6,415 bases of DNA, taken from the NCBI GenBank assembly GCA_017620795.1, contig JAGAUM010000246.1, positions 1 through 6,415 on the forward strand, written 5' to 3'. The notes under the pieces are model-generated. The model was not told where the DNA came from. It ran no database searches and saw only the letters and a program-made list of their open reading frames with translations. Numbering within the stretch: position 1 is the stretch's first letter; each line of letters starts with the position of its first letter. Of this stretch, positions 1 through 6,040 are shown piece after piece. The position numbers were made by a program, and so were the translations under genes. The DNA comes from Clostridia bacterium (GTDB lineage Bacteria > Bacillota > Clostridia > RGIG8785).

Positions 1-1893
1 AACCCAGCTTTGGAGCCAGGTGCCTGCAATAGAGGTGTCTATCAAACCAATCGGAACATCGATTTCTTTCTGGATGATTCGTCCTGCAAAATAGCTGATG
101 GCGCTGAAGCGGTTGGCGTTGTCACGGGTGTTTTCCCACCATTCGCCTTGAGCCACATCTTTGCAGGGTTGGTCGCCTGCCTGATGCCACTGATAAAACA
201 TTCGAATGGGCTGACTCTCATCAATCCGCTCCTGCATTGCCGCATACTCCTCGGCATAGCCTTGGTTTTGAATCCAGGTCGCAGAAATACCCATATTCGA
301 TTGGCCTGCAACAATCCACACATCGCCTACCCAGATGTTGCGGAAAACGGTGGTTTGTCCCAAACCGCTGACGGTCAGGGTCAAGCCCTTGGTGGTTGCT
401 TCCTGGGCAGGTAAATCGCCTTCGAACTTGCCGTCGATTACCGTTGCGGTGGTAGCGTGGGTTTTGCCCTCCGCATCGGTAAGCCCCAAGGTCAAGGTTG
501 CGCCCTCGGTCTTGGAAAAGCCCCAAACGTGGATAGGCTTATTCCGTTGAACCACCATGTTATCGGCAAAAATCTGCGGCAGCCAGAAGGACTGGCGCAG
601 CTCATTACGCAGTGCCAAAACCTCGTTGGATTCGTCTTTAAACCAGACGTCCCACTCACAAAGCTCCAATTCCTTGCCGTCGGTACGCAGGAGCTGTGCG
701 CGCAGGGTATGTACATCCTCGATGGGCGCCGTAGGCGTCAGGCGCAGGACGCAATAGCGGTCGGGCGCGACAGGAAGGTTATTTCTCAAAGTGGTTAAAT
801 ACATAAACTTCTGAGGTGCTTTGGTGGTGCTATAAAAGAATCGGACTGCAAAATGTGCGCTCTGGTAAAGGCGTAAGGTCAAAGTCAGCTCGGACAAGGT
901 GCGTCCGCCGCTGTAAGAGTCCAGGAAGGTGGCATCCACCGTCTCACACAATGCGTTATTTCCTAACAGTTTAACTCGCTCCCCGATGCGGTCATAACGG
1001 CTTGCGTCGGCAACGCGGTCGCCATAAGAAATAACCGCCTGACCCAAACGGGCACAGAGCTGGAGGGTGTCCTCTTCCGAAACGCCCAAGCCAGAGCCAG
1101 GGGTGCGGTTGGTACGGGACTGCTCAAAGACCAGTCCAAAGGGGTTTTCTGCCGTTTCGGGATTGGCGGAAACCAAAATTTCCACATAGTCCTCGCTTCC
1201 ATCTGCAAAGAACAGCTGAACCAAGCCCGAGCCTTCGGACAGACCTAAGACCGTTCCGTCAGCACCTACTGCCACCGTCTTGGGGTCACGGCTTAAGAAG
1301 CGAACCGCGCCTTCGGTGGTATAGGTAGGAATCGATGCAGTCTTACCCGGAGCAACGATGATTTTATGCTCCAGTGCGCCGCCAAAGAGATAGGAAATCT
1401 CCTGCTCGCAAACCAGGTCATCGTTGTTGTCCTCTTTTAGACTACGGACAATCAGGCGGATTTTATCCCCTGTTTCCACCACCCGATAGAGCTTGGGCAG
1501 GGTTAAAATCTCCTGATCGTTTACAGGGTATAAGTCATCTGCGTACTTCCCGTGTTCGGGGAAGAGCAGGGTGTTGTTATGCCAGAGCTGGACGGCAGTG
1601 GCCTCTTTGTCACAAAGCCAGTAGCGGATGCCATTTAAAAAATCAATAGAAATCAGCCCTTCATGGGGAGCAACAAAGGTTCTTGCCTGAATGCTTTTAC
1701 GGGCGCAAAAACCCATGCACCAGCGATAGCCAAACTCTTCAGGGGTTAAATCGGTCGGCACGAATCGGTCGCCCAAAACCTCGTTATAAGGAATGAACTC
1801 TTCCGAATAAGAGGTGCGATATTCCTGGATAAACCCCTCGGTCGGTTGAGGAGTCTCTGCTTTATATAGGATTGTAGAATGATACTTCTCCAT
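1..1893 (-). CDS. Sialate O-acetylesterase-type SGNH hydrolase with N-terminal beta-rich modules (partial, C-terminus off window)
   Basis: The frame is open for all 631 codons from ATG at 1893 to the left edge, so the catalytic domain is truncated here. Residues 438-631 match the sialate O-acetylesterase family: QIFADNMVVQRNKPIHVWG (440-458), then VGDVWIVAGQSNM (522-534) with the SGNH nucleophile at Ser532, then IGLIDTSIAGTWLQSW (615-630), the family's second conserved block. The Asp/His end of the catalytic site lies outside the window. Such enzymes remove acetyl esters from sialic acids or plant polysaccharides. Residues about 178-242 resemble a bacterial Ig-like Big_2 domain (APGKTASI, SRDPKTVAVGADGTVLGLSEG). 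Residues 72-170 include YRVVETGDKIRLIVRS, resembling beta-sandwich modules of clostridial polysaccharide-degrading proteins. Residues 245-437 are unrecognised. The start is fixed by AGGAGGG seven bases upstream and a TGA stop immediately before the ATG. There is no signal peptide, and nine cysteines are scattered through it, suggesting a cytoplasmic enzyme. The family is confident; the substrate is not known. Confidence 0.88.
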   Translation of the reverse strand, partial: MEKYHSTILYKAETPQPTEGFIQEYRTSYSEEFIPYNEVLGDRFVPTDLTPEEFGYRWCMGFCARKSIQARTFVAPHEGLISIDFLNGIRYWLCDKEATAVQLWHNNTLLFPEHGKYADDLYPVNDQEILTLPKLYRVVETGDKIRLIVRSLKEDNNDDLVCEQEISYLFGGALEHKIIVAPGKTASIPTYTTEGAVRFLSRDPKTVAVGADGTVLGLSEGSGLVQLFFADGSEDYVEILVSANPETAENPFGLVFEQSRTNRTPGSGLGVSEEDTLQLCARLGQAVISYGDRVADASRYDRIGERVKLLGNNALCETVDATFLDSYSGGRTLSELTLTLRLYQSAHFAVRFFYSTTKAPQKFMYLTTLRNNLPVAPDRYCVLRLTPTAPIEDVHTLRAQLLRTDGKELELCEWDVWFKDESNEVLALRNELRQSFWLPQIFADNMVVQRNKPIHVWGFSKTEGATLTLGLTDAEGKTHATTATVIDGKFEGDLPAQEATTKGLTLTVSGLGQTTVFRNIWVGDVWIVAGQSNMGISATWIQNQGYAEEYAAMQERIDESQPIRMFYQWHQAGDQPCKDVAQGEWWENTRDNANRFSAISYFAGRIIQKEIDVPIGLIDTSIAGTWLQSWV

Positions 1894-1900
1894 TCAAAAT

Positions 1901-1907
1901 CCCTCCT
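1901..1907 (-). promoter_or_regulatory. Ribosome binding site of the acetylesterase gene
   Basis: The minus strand reads AGGAGGG, seven bases before the ATG at 1893. An in-frame TGA directly precedes that ATG, so no longer N-terminus, and hence no upstream signal peptide, is possible. Confidence 0.85.
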
Positions 1908-1926
1908 AATAGCAATATTCCTTTAC

Positions 1927-1955
1927 ATTATACAAAAAAAGGCTTGTAAATACAA
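1927..1955 (-). promoter_or_regulatory. Sigma-A-type promoter of the acetylesterase gene, overlapping the rnr terminator
   Basis: On the minus strand a perfect -10 box TATAAT (1932-1927) lies 17 bases after TTGTAT (1955-1950), a 3-of-6 match to the -35 consensus. The predicted transcript would start near 1920, giving a leader of about 27 bases with the AGGAGGG site. The -35 box lies inside the hairpin and the terminator's T-run forms part of the spacer, so one stretch of DNA would serve as both terminator and promoter. The -10 match and spacing are seen directly; activity is inferred. Confidence 0.6.
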
Positions 1956-1962
1956 GCCTTTT
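1934..1962 (-). terminator. Intrinsic terminator after rnr
   Basis: GGCTTGT (1941-1947) pairs with ACAAGCC (1952-1958) around a four-base loop, and flanking A and T runs lengthen the stem to about 11 pairs. Reading the minus strand, the hairpin is followed by seven T residues (1940-1934). It lies 25 bases past the rnr stop codon. A short T-run also follows on the plus strand, so it could work in both directions, but no plus-strand gene ends here. Confidence 0.85.
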
Positions 1963-1986
1963 CACAGTTTTTTAACAGTTTAAATT

Positions 1987-3876
1987 TTAATACATTCCAA
2001 AGTCAATCCGTCCTGTTTCGGTGTCCGCAGACAGGACGGTAACGGTTACTGCGTCGCCCAGACGCAAAATCCGACCGCTTCGTTGACCCACGGCACAGAA
2101 TCGGGTTTCGTCGAAGTGGTAGTAATCATAAAGGTCGGAAAAGCGAACCATTCCCTCGATGGTGTTGGGGAGCTGGACAAAAAATCCTTGGTTATTAATG
2201 CCCACAATCGTCCCGTCAAACTCCAGACCGATGCGGTGGGACATATACTCTGCCAATTTGATGCGGACACATTCCCGCTCCGCTTCCACAGCAATCAGCT
2301 CGGTGTTGCTGGCCTGCTCGGCGGCGACAACGGTAAAATCCTTTAAGGTCCGCAACCGCTCTGCTGAAAGCTTGCCCCGTAAGGACTCTTTTAAAATCCG
2401 ATGCACCACCAAATCGGGGTAACGACGGATGGGCGAGGTGAAATGGCAGTAGTCCTCCATCTCCAAGCCATAATGACCCAAGGGCTGTTCGGAATAACGG
2501 GCCTTTGCCATGCTCCGCAGTAACAAGGTGTGAACGGTCGCCTCTTCGGGGGTTCCTTCTGTTTTACGCAAAAGGGTTGCCAAGTCTTTGGAGTTTGCCG
2601 ATCGCAATTTGGGATAGCCCAGTGCCAAAAAGACTGCTTCTGCGGAGGCAAGCTTGGCAGGGTCGGGAGATTCGTGGACGCGGTAGACTGCAGGCAGGTC
2701 ACTCTTACGCAGGTGATATGCCACCGTCTGGTTTGCCATAAGCATCCACTCTTCAATCAGCTGGTTGGCGGTGCCGACAACAGCTTTTTCCACCGTCAAA
2801 ACATGACCGTTGGCGTCCAAGGTGATCTTGGGCTCGGGCAGGTCAAAGTCCAGTCCGCCACGAGAAAAACGGTTTTGGCGCAGAGTTTGTGCCAGTGTAT
2901 GAAGTCGATCAATGCAGGGAGTCAAATCAGGGTGCGCGGCGCGCTCTGCCTTGTCCCCGTCAATCACCCGTTGAACCTGATCATAGGTGAGCCGCGCCAC
3001 CGAGCGGATGACCGAAGGCTGAATCGAATAGGACAGCCGTTCTCCGTCAGGGGAAACGGTCATCAGTACTGACAGGGTCAGGCGGTCTACATGAGGATGC
3101 AGACTGCAAATGTGGTTGGACAGGGCTTTGGGGAGCATGGGCACTACCCGATCTACGGGATAGATACTGGTGCCTCGCTTAAATGCCACATTGTCCAGAC
3201 GGCTCTTTTCGGTTACATAGTGGCTGACATCGGCAATATGCACACCTACCAAAAAACCTTCCTCGCAAGGCTCTACCGACACCGCGTCGTCCAAGTCTTT
3301 GGCGTCAGCGCCGTCGATGGTGAAAATCAGCTTGTCACGCAAATCCAGCCGTCCCTCAAAGTTCATGGGTTGGTTGCTGACCGTCTCAGCTTCTTCTAAT
3401 ACCGATTTGGGGAAGTGGGGGCGGATGCCCAATGCATACAATACCGATAACACATCAATGCCTTTGTCTGTGGCTTTACCCAAAACGGTCTGAATCCGAC
3501 CTACAGGACCGCGGAAGGTGTTGGGGTACTCGGTGATTTCTACCACCACACGGGTGTTATCGTTCAAGCGTTTTTTCTTGCGGTCGGACAGTATTACCTC
3601 ATAAGGGATTTTGCGGTTTAAAGGCAAAACACTGTCATGACGCCGACCCCGACGGTAGGTGCCCACCAAGGTACGGTTGGCGTGGGTCAGAACTTTTCGG
3701 ATATAGGCAGACTTGGGATGGCGGGGGTCACGACTTTCCAAAACACCAATCTCTACCGTGTCTCCGTCCATGGCGCCGTTTAAGTCACGGGGCGCAACAT
3801 AGTAGTCTCCGTCCTCGGTCAGGACAAAGCCAAAGCCCCGCTCATTTCCTTGTAAGGTTCCTTGCAAAACGTTCAT
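1987..3876 (-). CDS. rnr: Ribonuclease R (3'-5' exoribonuclease, RNase II/RNB family), short form
   Basis: This is a 629-residue processive 3'-5' exoribonuclease that degrades structured RNA in the cytoplasm. In the family it acts in mRNA decay, rRNA quality control and trans-translation. Domains in order: a cold-shock-type OB domain (about 3-60, with RGFGFV), a second OB region (about 65-135), the RNB catalytic domain (about 172-500) and a C-terminal S1 domain (about 551-628). The metal-binding aspartates are visible in TIDGADAKDLDDAVS as D188, D194, D196 and D197. Other family blocks are HIADVSHYV (213-221), VDRVVPMLPK (241-250) and HFTSPIRRYPDLVVHR (478-493). The ATG at 3876 is chosen because AAGGAGG lies seven bases upstream and the protein begins directly with the OB fold. 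A longer in-frame start at 4017 would overlap secG. The N-terminal helix-turn-helix domain and basic tail of typical RNase R (about 780-810 residues in B. subtilis and E. coli) are absent. Confidence 0.96.
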   Translation of the reverse strand: MNVLQGTLQGNERGFGFVLTEDGDYYVAPRDLNGAMDGDTVEIGVLESRDPRHPKSAYIRKVLTHANRTLVGTYRRGRRHDSVLPLNRKIPYEVILSDRKKKRLNDNTRVVVEITEYPNTFRGPVGRIQTVLGKATDKGIDVLSVLYALGIRPHFPKSVLEEAETVSNQPMNFEGRLDLRDKLIFTIDGADAKDLDDAVSVEPCEEGFLVGVHIADVSHYVTEKSRLDNVAFKRGTSIYPVDRVVPMLPKALSNHICSLHPHVDRLTLSVLMTVSPDGERLSYSIQPSVIRSVARLTYDQVQRVIDGDKAERAAHPDLTPCIDRLHTLAQTLRQNRFSRGGLDFDLPEPKITLDANGHVLTVEKAVVGTANQLIEEWMLMANQTVAYHLRKSDLPAVYRVHESPDPAKLASAEAVFLALGYPKLRSANSKDLATLLRKTEGTPEEATVHTLLLRSMAKARYSEQPLGHYGLEMEDYCHFTSPIRRYPDLVVHRILKESLRGKLSAERLRTLKDFTVVAAEQASNTELIAVEAERECVRIKLAEYMSHRIGLEFDGTIVGINNQGFFVQLPNTIEGMVRFSDLYDYYHFDETRFCAVGQRSGRILRLGDAVTVTVLSADTETGRIDFGMY

Positions 3877-3883
3877 CTCCACA

Positions 3884-3890
3884 CCTCCTT
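3884..3890 (-). promoter_or_regulatory. Ribosome binding site that sets the rnr start
   Basis: The minus strand reads AAGGAGG, seven bases before ATG 3876. It is near-consensus, whereas the alternative start at 4017 lies inside secG. The site is only about 15 bases downstream of the T-run of the preceding hairpin. Confidence 0.85.
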
Positions 3891-3905
3891 CTTTAGGATA
3901 CCCAG

Positions 3906-3941
3906 AAAAAAAGGGTTTTCGCTCATGCGAAAACCCTTTTT
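3906..3941 (-). terminator. Intrinsic terminator or attenuator hairpin between secG and rnr
   Basis: GGGTTTTCGC (3913-3922) pairs perfectly with GCGAAAACCC (3927-3936) around the loop TCAT. Flanking A/T pairs extend the stem to about 15 pairs. On the minus strand seven T residues (3912-3906) follow. It starts 9 bases after the secG stop and ends 15 bases before the rnr ribosome binding site, with no plausible promoter in between. Rnr expression may therefore depend on partial read-through from secG. Confidence 0.85.
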
Positions 3942-3950
3942 GTGTACAGC

Positions 3951-4193
3951 TTAGCGAATAAACATGGAAAGAATAACCGACAGGATGATGAAGATTGCAG
4001 CGATAACAGCGGTCCACTTTTTCAGCACTGCATCAATCGTTCTGCCTTTGTTCTTACCAAAGAAAGTCTCAGCGCCACCGGCGATGGTTCCGGACAGACC
4101 CTGTTGGTCAGAGGACTGCATCAGAACAACAACGATTAACACCAAGCTTACGATAATTTGAAATACACTCAAAATAATAGCGGGTACAGACAT
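3951..4193 (-). CDS. secG: Preprotein translocase subunit SecG
   Basis: This 80-residue inner-membrane protein is the small accessory subunit of the SecYEG channel, which helps SecA-driven export. Two hydrophobic helices are visible, about residues 4-25 and 60-79. They are joined by a cytoplasmic loop carrying the family signature: LMQSS (24-28), GLSG (32-35) and GGAETFFGKNKGRT (39-52). Length and layout are typical for Gram-positive SecG. The start is supported by GGGAGG eight bases upstream. The gene has its own promoter with a 17-base spacer and is followed at once by a strong hairpin, so it can be expressed as a short single-gene transcript. The secG-rnr order is common in Bacillota, which supports both calls. 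Confidence 0.96.
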   Translation of the reverse strand: MSVPAIILSVFQIIVSLVLIVVVLMQSSDQQGLSGTIAGGAETFFGKNKGRTIDAVLKKWTAVIAAIFIILSVILSMFIR

Positions 4194-4222
4194 TTATTAC
4201 ACCTCCCAAAAATTGCTTTATC

Positions 4223-4251
4223 ATTATAACACCCTTTTATGGAAATTGCAA
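4223..4251 (-). promoter_or_regulatory. Sigma-A-type promoter of secG
   Basis: The minus strand has TTGCAA (4251-4246, 4 of 6 to the -35 consensus), a 17-base spacer, and a perfect TATAAT (4228-4223). The spacer ends in TGT, giving an extended -10 (TGn) element. Transcription would start near 4216, leaving a leader of about 22 bases carrying the GGGAGG site. This is the best promoter match in the window. Confidence 0.78.
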
Positions 4252-4265
4252 GGGGTTTTTGAAAA

Positions 4266-4640
4266 TTATCCGAGATGGATGCCCGTAAAGGTCACCTGCG
4301 CAATCTCGCGGTCATGGTCATCGGTAATCAAAACACGGGAAACACAGGTGGTGCGTCCGTCTTTTACTGGGATAACAGTGGCAATCAGCTTGCCGTCTCC
4401 TGCAGCACGCAGATAGTCAATCTGGCCGTTTAGGGTCACGGTGCCCGTGCCTTCCCGATTGACCGATACCCCAAAGGCATAGTCAGCCAAGGTAAAGATG
4501 GCACCTCCCATCACGGCATCACGGGCGTTTTTATGCTTTTCTTCCACCGTTAAGCTACAACGGACAGGGTCTTGCGATTCAACCACAATGCCGGTGGTTT
4601 CCAGAGCAAAACGGTCATGGGTCAGGATGCTTTTTTCCAT
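4266..4640 (-). CDS. PaaI-like hotdog-fold thioesterase
   Basis: This 124-residue protein has the size and pattern of the PaaI/YbgC-like hotdog acyl-CoA thioesterase family, cytoplasmic enzymes that hydrolyse acyl- or aryl-CoA thioesters, usually as tetramers. The signature runs through HKNARDAVMGGAIFTLADYAF (36-56), the central hotdog helix, followed by GTVTLNGQIDYLRAA (66-80) and the strand AQVTFTG (114-120). The expected Asn (N38) and the helix Asp (D53) are present. The usual HGG is MGG here (M44), so the classic His is absent; related Firmicutes proteins may share this variant. The ATG is two bases after the stop of the LRR gene, and the GGAG ribosome binding site (4651-4648) lies within that gene's last codons, implying translational coupling. 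No good terminator follows, so transcripts may run on into secG. The substrate is unknown. Confidence 0.85.
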   Translation of the reverse strand: MEKSILTHDRFALETTGIVVESQDPVRCSLTVEEKHKNARDAVMGGAIFTLADYAFGVSVNREGTGTVTLNGQIDYLRAAGDGKLIATVIPVKDGRTTCVSRVLITDDHDREIAQVTFTGIHLG

Positions 4641-4642
4641 TT

Positions 4643-5965
4643 CTATTCTCCAATCAAGTAGGTTTCTAATGTCGGCAATTCCAAATCCGCTCCTGCATCC
4701 ACAGGGTTTTGGCGGAGGTCTAAGTGTTTCAGCTTATTCAAGCTCAACAACGGAGTAATGTCGCTAATCTCGTTATCATAAAGGTTTAAGGTTTCCAGGT
4801 TGGTCAGCGCCGACAGCGGAGTAATGTCGCTGATGTTCTGGTAATCTAGTTGCAAAGAGGTCAAACTCTTGTGGCTTAAAAGCTCGGACAGGTCGCTTAT
4901 CTCCCCTGCGGTGATGCGCAAAGAGGTCAAAGCAGGCATCTTCTGGATGACCGCCAGACTGTCAATCATGGGGCGTTCCAAAGACAGGCTATTTAAACTG
5001 CGCAAGGACGCAATATGCTCAAAATTATCCTCTAACGGGCCATATAGCGCGAAGTGCTTCATCCCATAAAGACCCGAAAGGGGTGAAAGGTCCTGCAAAT
5101 CCTGGCTCTGGCTAATGCCCAGACGGCTGACGTGGGCAAAGTAGCGCAGGTCATAAAAAGACCGAAACTCGTCCGCGAAGAAGCTTTCACCAATCGAAGC
5201 GTTTAGAATCAGGTGGTCAATGCCCCTAATCTCTGCGTTGGTCACTTCCCGATACTCGGTTTCGTCCAGCGTTCCCAAAATCACCGCCTCAAAGGTGGGG
5301 TCAGCAAAATAGACAGGAGCGGTTTCGGTAACCGTCAGCGTGCGGGACATGGTGGGACTGGGGATTCCGTCTGCGTTTAAAGAGACGGCTGAAATGGGGT
5401 AGTCGCCATAGACCGCCAGTAAGGGGGCGGAATAGGCAGGGCTGTTGCGGTTGGCTTTGGTACCGTTGATTTCCAGATAGACTTGCTCTGTACTGCGATA
5501 CGGGAAGATTTCCACCTCGGTCAAGGGAGCTACTACTGCGCCATCCGATTCCTTAGTGGCAGGTGCGTTGGGAGTCAACGCCGAAAGGTCGATGCCCTGT
5601 GCTTCAGCTTCGGCATAAATCTGGTCGCGACTACCAATGTCTGCCGCCCAGTCTAAAATCAGCCGAGCCGCAAAGGTGCGGGCGTCCTTGGGCTTGTCTT
5701 GGACCATCCCACGGACAACGCCCTCTAGGGAATCCACCGCATCGGCTTTGTTATAAAGCACCACCAAGCGGTAGCGATGGTCTTGAGAGGCGGTACCGGC
5801 AGCACGGTCTAACAAAGTCAATGCCGCTTCCCGTTCCCCTGCGTTTAGTAGTACCTCTGCGCGGTTCAGTTTCCGTGCGGTACCAAAAAACCAGCTGCAA
5901 AAAAGAATCGCTATAAAGAGCAGGACAATCAGTGAAAGACATAAGAGTCTTTTTTTCTTGGACAT
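4643..5965 (-). CDS. Membrane-anchored leucine-rich-repeat protein with TPR-like N-terminal region
   Basis: This is a 440-residue protein of unknown specific function, read from ATG 5965. Residues 2-6 (SKKKR) plus a hydrophobic stretch (about 7-28) form an N-terminal membrane anchor or signal. There is no lipobox, because Phe precedes Cys23. Residues about 32-126 are helical and TPR-like (NRAEVLLNAGEREAALTLLDRA). Residues about 160-213 resemble a chitobiase C-terminal or Ig-like beta-sandwich (VYLEINGTKANRNSPAYSAP, then YPISAVSLNADG). From about 219 an internalin-like cap (FADPTFEAVI) leads into leucine-rich repeats. The clearest 22-residue repeats start at L346, L368 and L390 (LTSLQLDYQNISDITPLSAL, LETLNLYDNEISDITPLLSL), with a degenerate last repeat at 412. 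Such LRRs bind proteins, and the domain would face outward. It is coupled to the downstream thioesterase. The alternative ATG at 6031 is rejected because it would translate through the preceding terminator hairpin. Confidence 0.85.
   Translation of the reverse strand: MSKKKRLLCLSLIVLLFIAILFCSWFFGTARKLNRAEVLLNAGEREAALTLLDRAAGTASQDHRYRLVVLYNKADAVDSLEGVVRGMVQDKPKDARTFAARLILDWAADIGSRDQIYAEAEAQGIDLSALTPNAPATKESDGAVVAPLTEVEIFPYRSTEQVYLEINGTKANRNSPAYSAPLLAVYGDYPISAVSLNADGIPSPTMSRTLTVTETAPVYFADPTFEAVILGTLDETEYREVTNAEIRGIDHLILNASIGESFFADEFRSFYDLRYFAHVSRLGISQSQDLQDLSPLSGLYGMKHFALYGPLEDNFEHIASLRSLNSLSLERPMIDSLAVIQKMPALTSLRITAGEISDLSELLSHKSLTSLQLDYQNISDITPLSALTNLETLNLYDNEISDITPLLSLNKLKHLDLRQNPVDAGADLELPTLETYLIGE
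4751..4834 (-). repeat. Tandem LRR-encoding DNA repeat with 66-base period
   Basis: An identical 15-base stretch (plus strand cggagtaatgtcgct) occurs at 4751 and again at 4817, exactly 66 bases apart. It encodes the repeated SDITPL motif in two successive 22-residue leucine-rich repeats. The flanking codons have diverged. Confidence 0.75.
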
Positions 5966-5973
5966 ACTAAAAA

Positions 5974-5980
5974 CCCCTTT
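5974..5980 (-). promoter_or_regulatory. Ribosome binding site that sets the LRR-protein start
   Basis: The minus strand reads AAAGGGG, eight bases before ATG 5965. It is weaker than the sites of secG and rnr, but it fits a start that leads directly into a basic-plus-hydrophobic N-terminus. Confidence 0.6.
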
Positions 5981-6019
5981 AGACAAAGAATCCCGAAACA
6001 GGTACTGTTTCGAGATTCT
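5981..6019 (-). terminator. Intrinsic terminator after the sugar ABC ATPase gene
   Basis: GAATCCCGAAACAG (5988-6001) faces CTGTTTCGAGATTC (6005-6018) across a three-base loop. In a minus-strand transcript all 14 positions pair, one as G-U, and the A/T pair at 5987/6019 adds another. In a plus-strand transcript the same position would be a C-A mismatch, which favours the minus direction. The tail is only moderately U-rich (TTTGTCT), so termination may be incomplete. It lies 21 bases past the ATPase stop codon. Confidence 0.75.
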
Positions 6020-6040
6020 GTTGTATTCCATTTAAATGGC

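Noticed and set aside
10..1649. Several plus- and minus-strand ORFs of 66-134 codons within the first 1.9 kb
   Set aside because: They are out-of-frame shadows of the 631-codon minus-strand acetylesterase frame, which carries recognisable family motifs. Their own translations show no domain pattern.
1932..1950. TTTACA as the -35 box for the acetylesterase promoter
   Set aside because: It matches consensus better (5 of 6) than TTGTAT, but its spacer to TATAAT would be only 12 bases, too short for sigma-A. TTGTAT has the right 17.
1961..1981. Short direct repeat (ACAGTTT) beside the rnr stop codon
   Set aside because: Seven-base repeats in AT-rich intergenic DNA are expected by chance, and there is no symmetry or spacing to suggest an operator.
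2083..3493. Plus-strand ORFs of up to 180 codons antisense to rnr
   Set aside because: The opposite strand encodes a complete, conserved RNase R. The antisense frames show no motifs and lack ribosome binding sites I could support.
3877..4017. A 47-residue N-terminal extension of RNase R from ATG 4017
   Set aside because: It would overlap the end of secG and translate through the terminator hairpin. Its residues show no helix-turn-helix, and the ATG at 3876 has a near-consensus ribosome binding site.
4231..4260. Possible terminator after the thioesterase gene (CCCTT/AAGGG pairing)
   Set aside because: There are only about five pairs around a large loop and no T-run follows. The same bases are better explained as the secG promoter.
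5890..5965. Lipoprotein signal in the LRR protein
   Set aside because: Cys23 follows the hydrophobic stretch, but the preceding residues (ILF) do not fit a lipobox, which needs Gly, Ala or Ser at -1.
5966..6031. A 22-residue N-terminal extension of the LRR protein from ATG 6031
   Set aside because: It is encoded by the ATPase terminator hairpin and would move the basic-plus-hydrophobic signal away from the N-terminus. A ribosome binding site exists for 5965.
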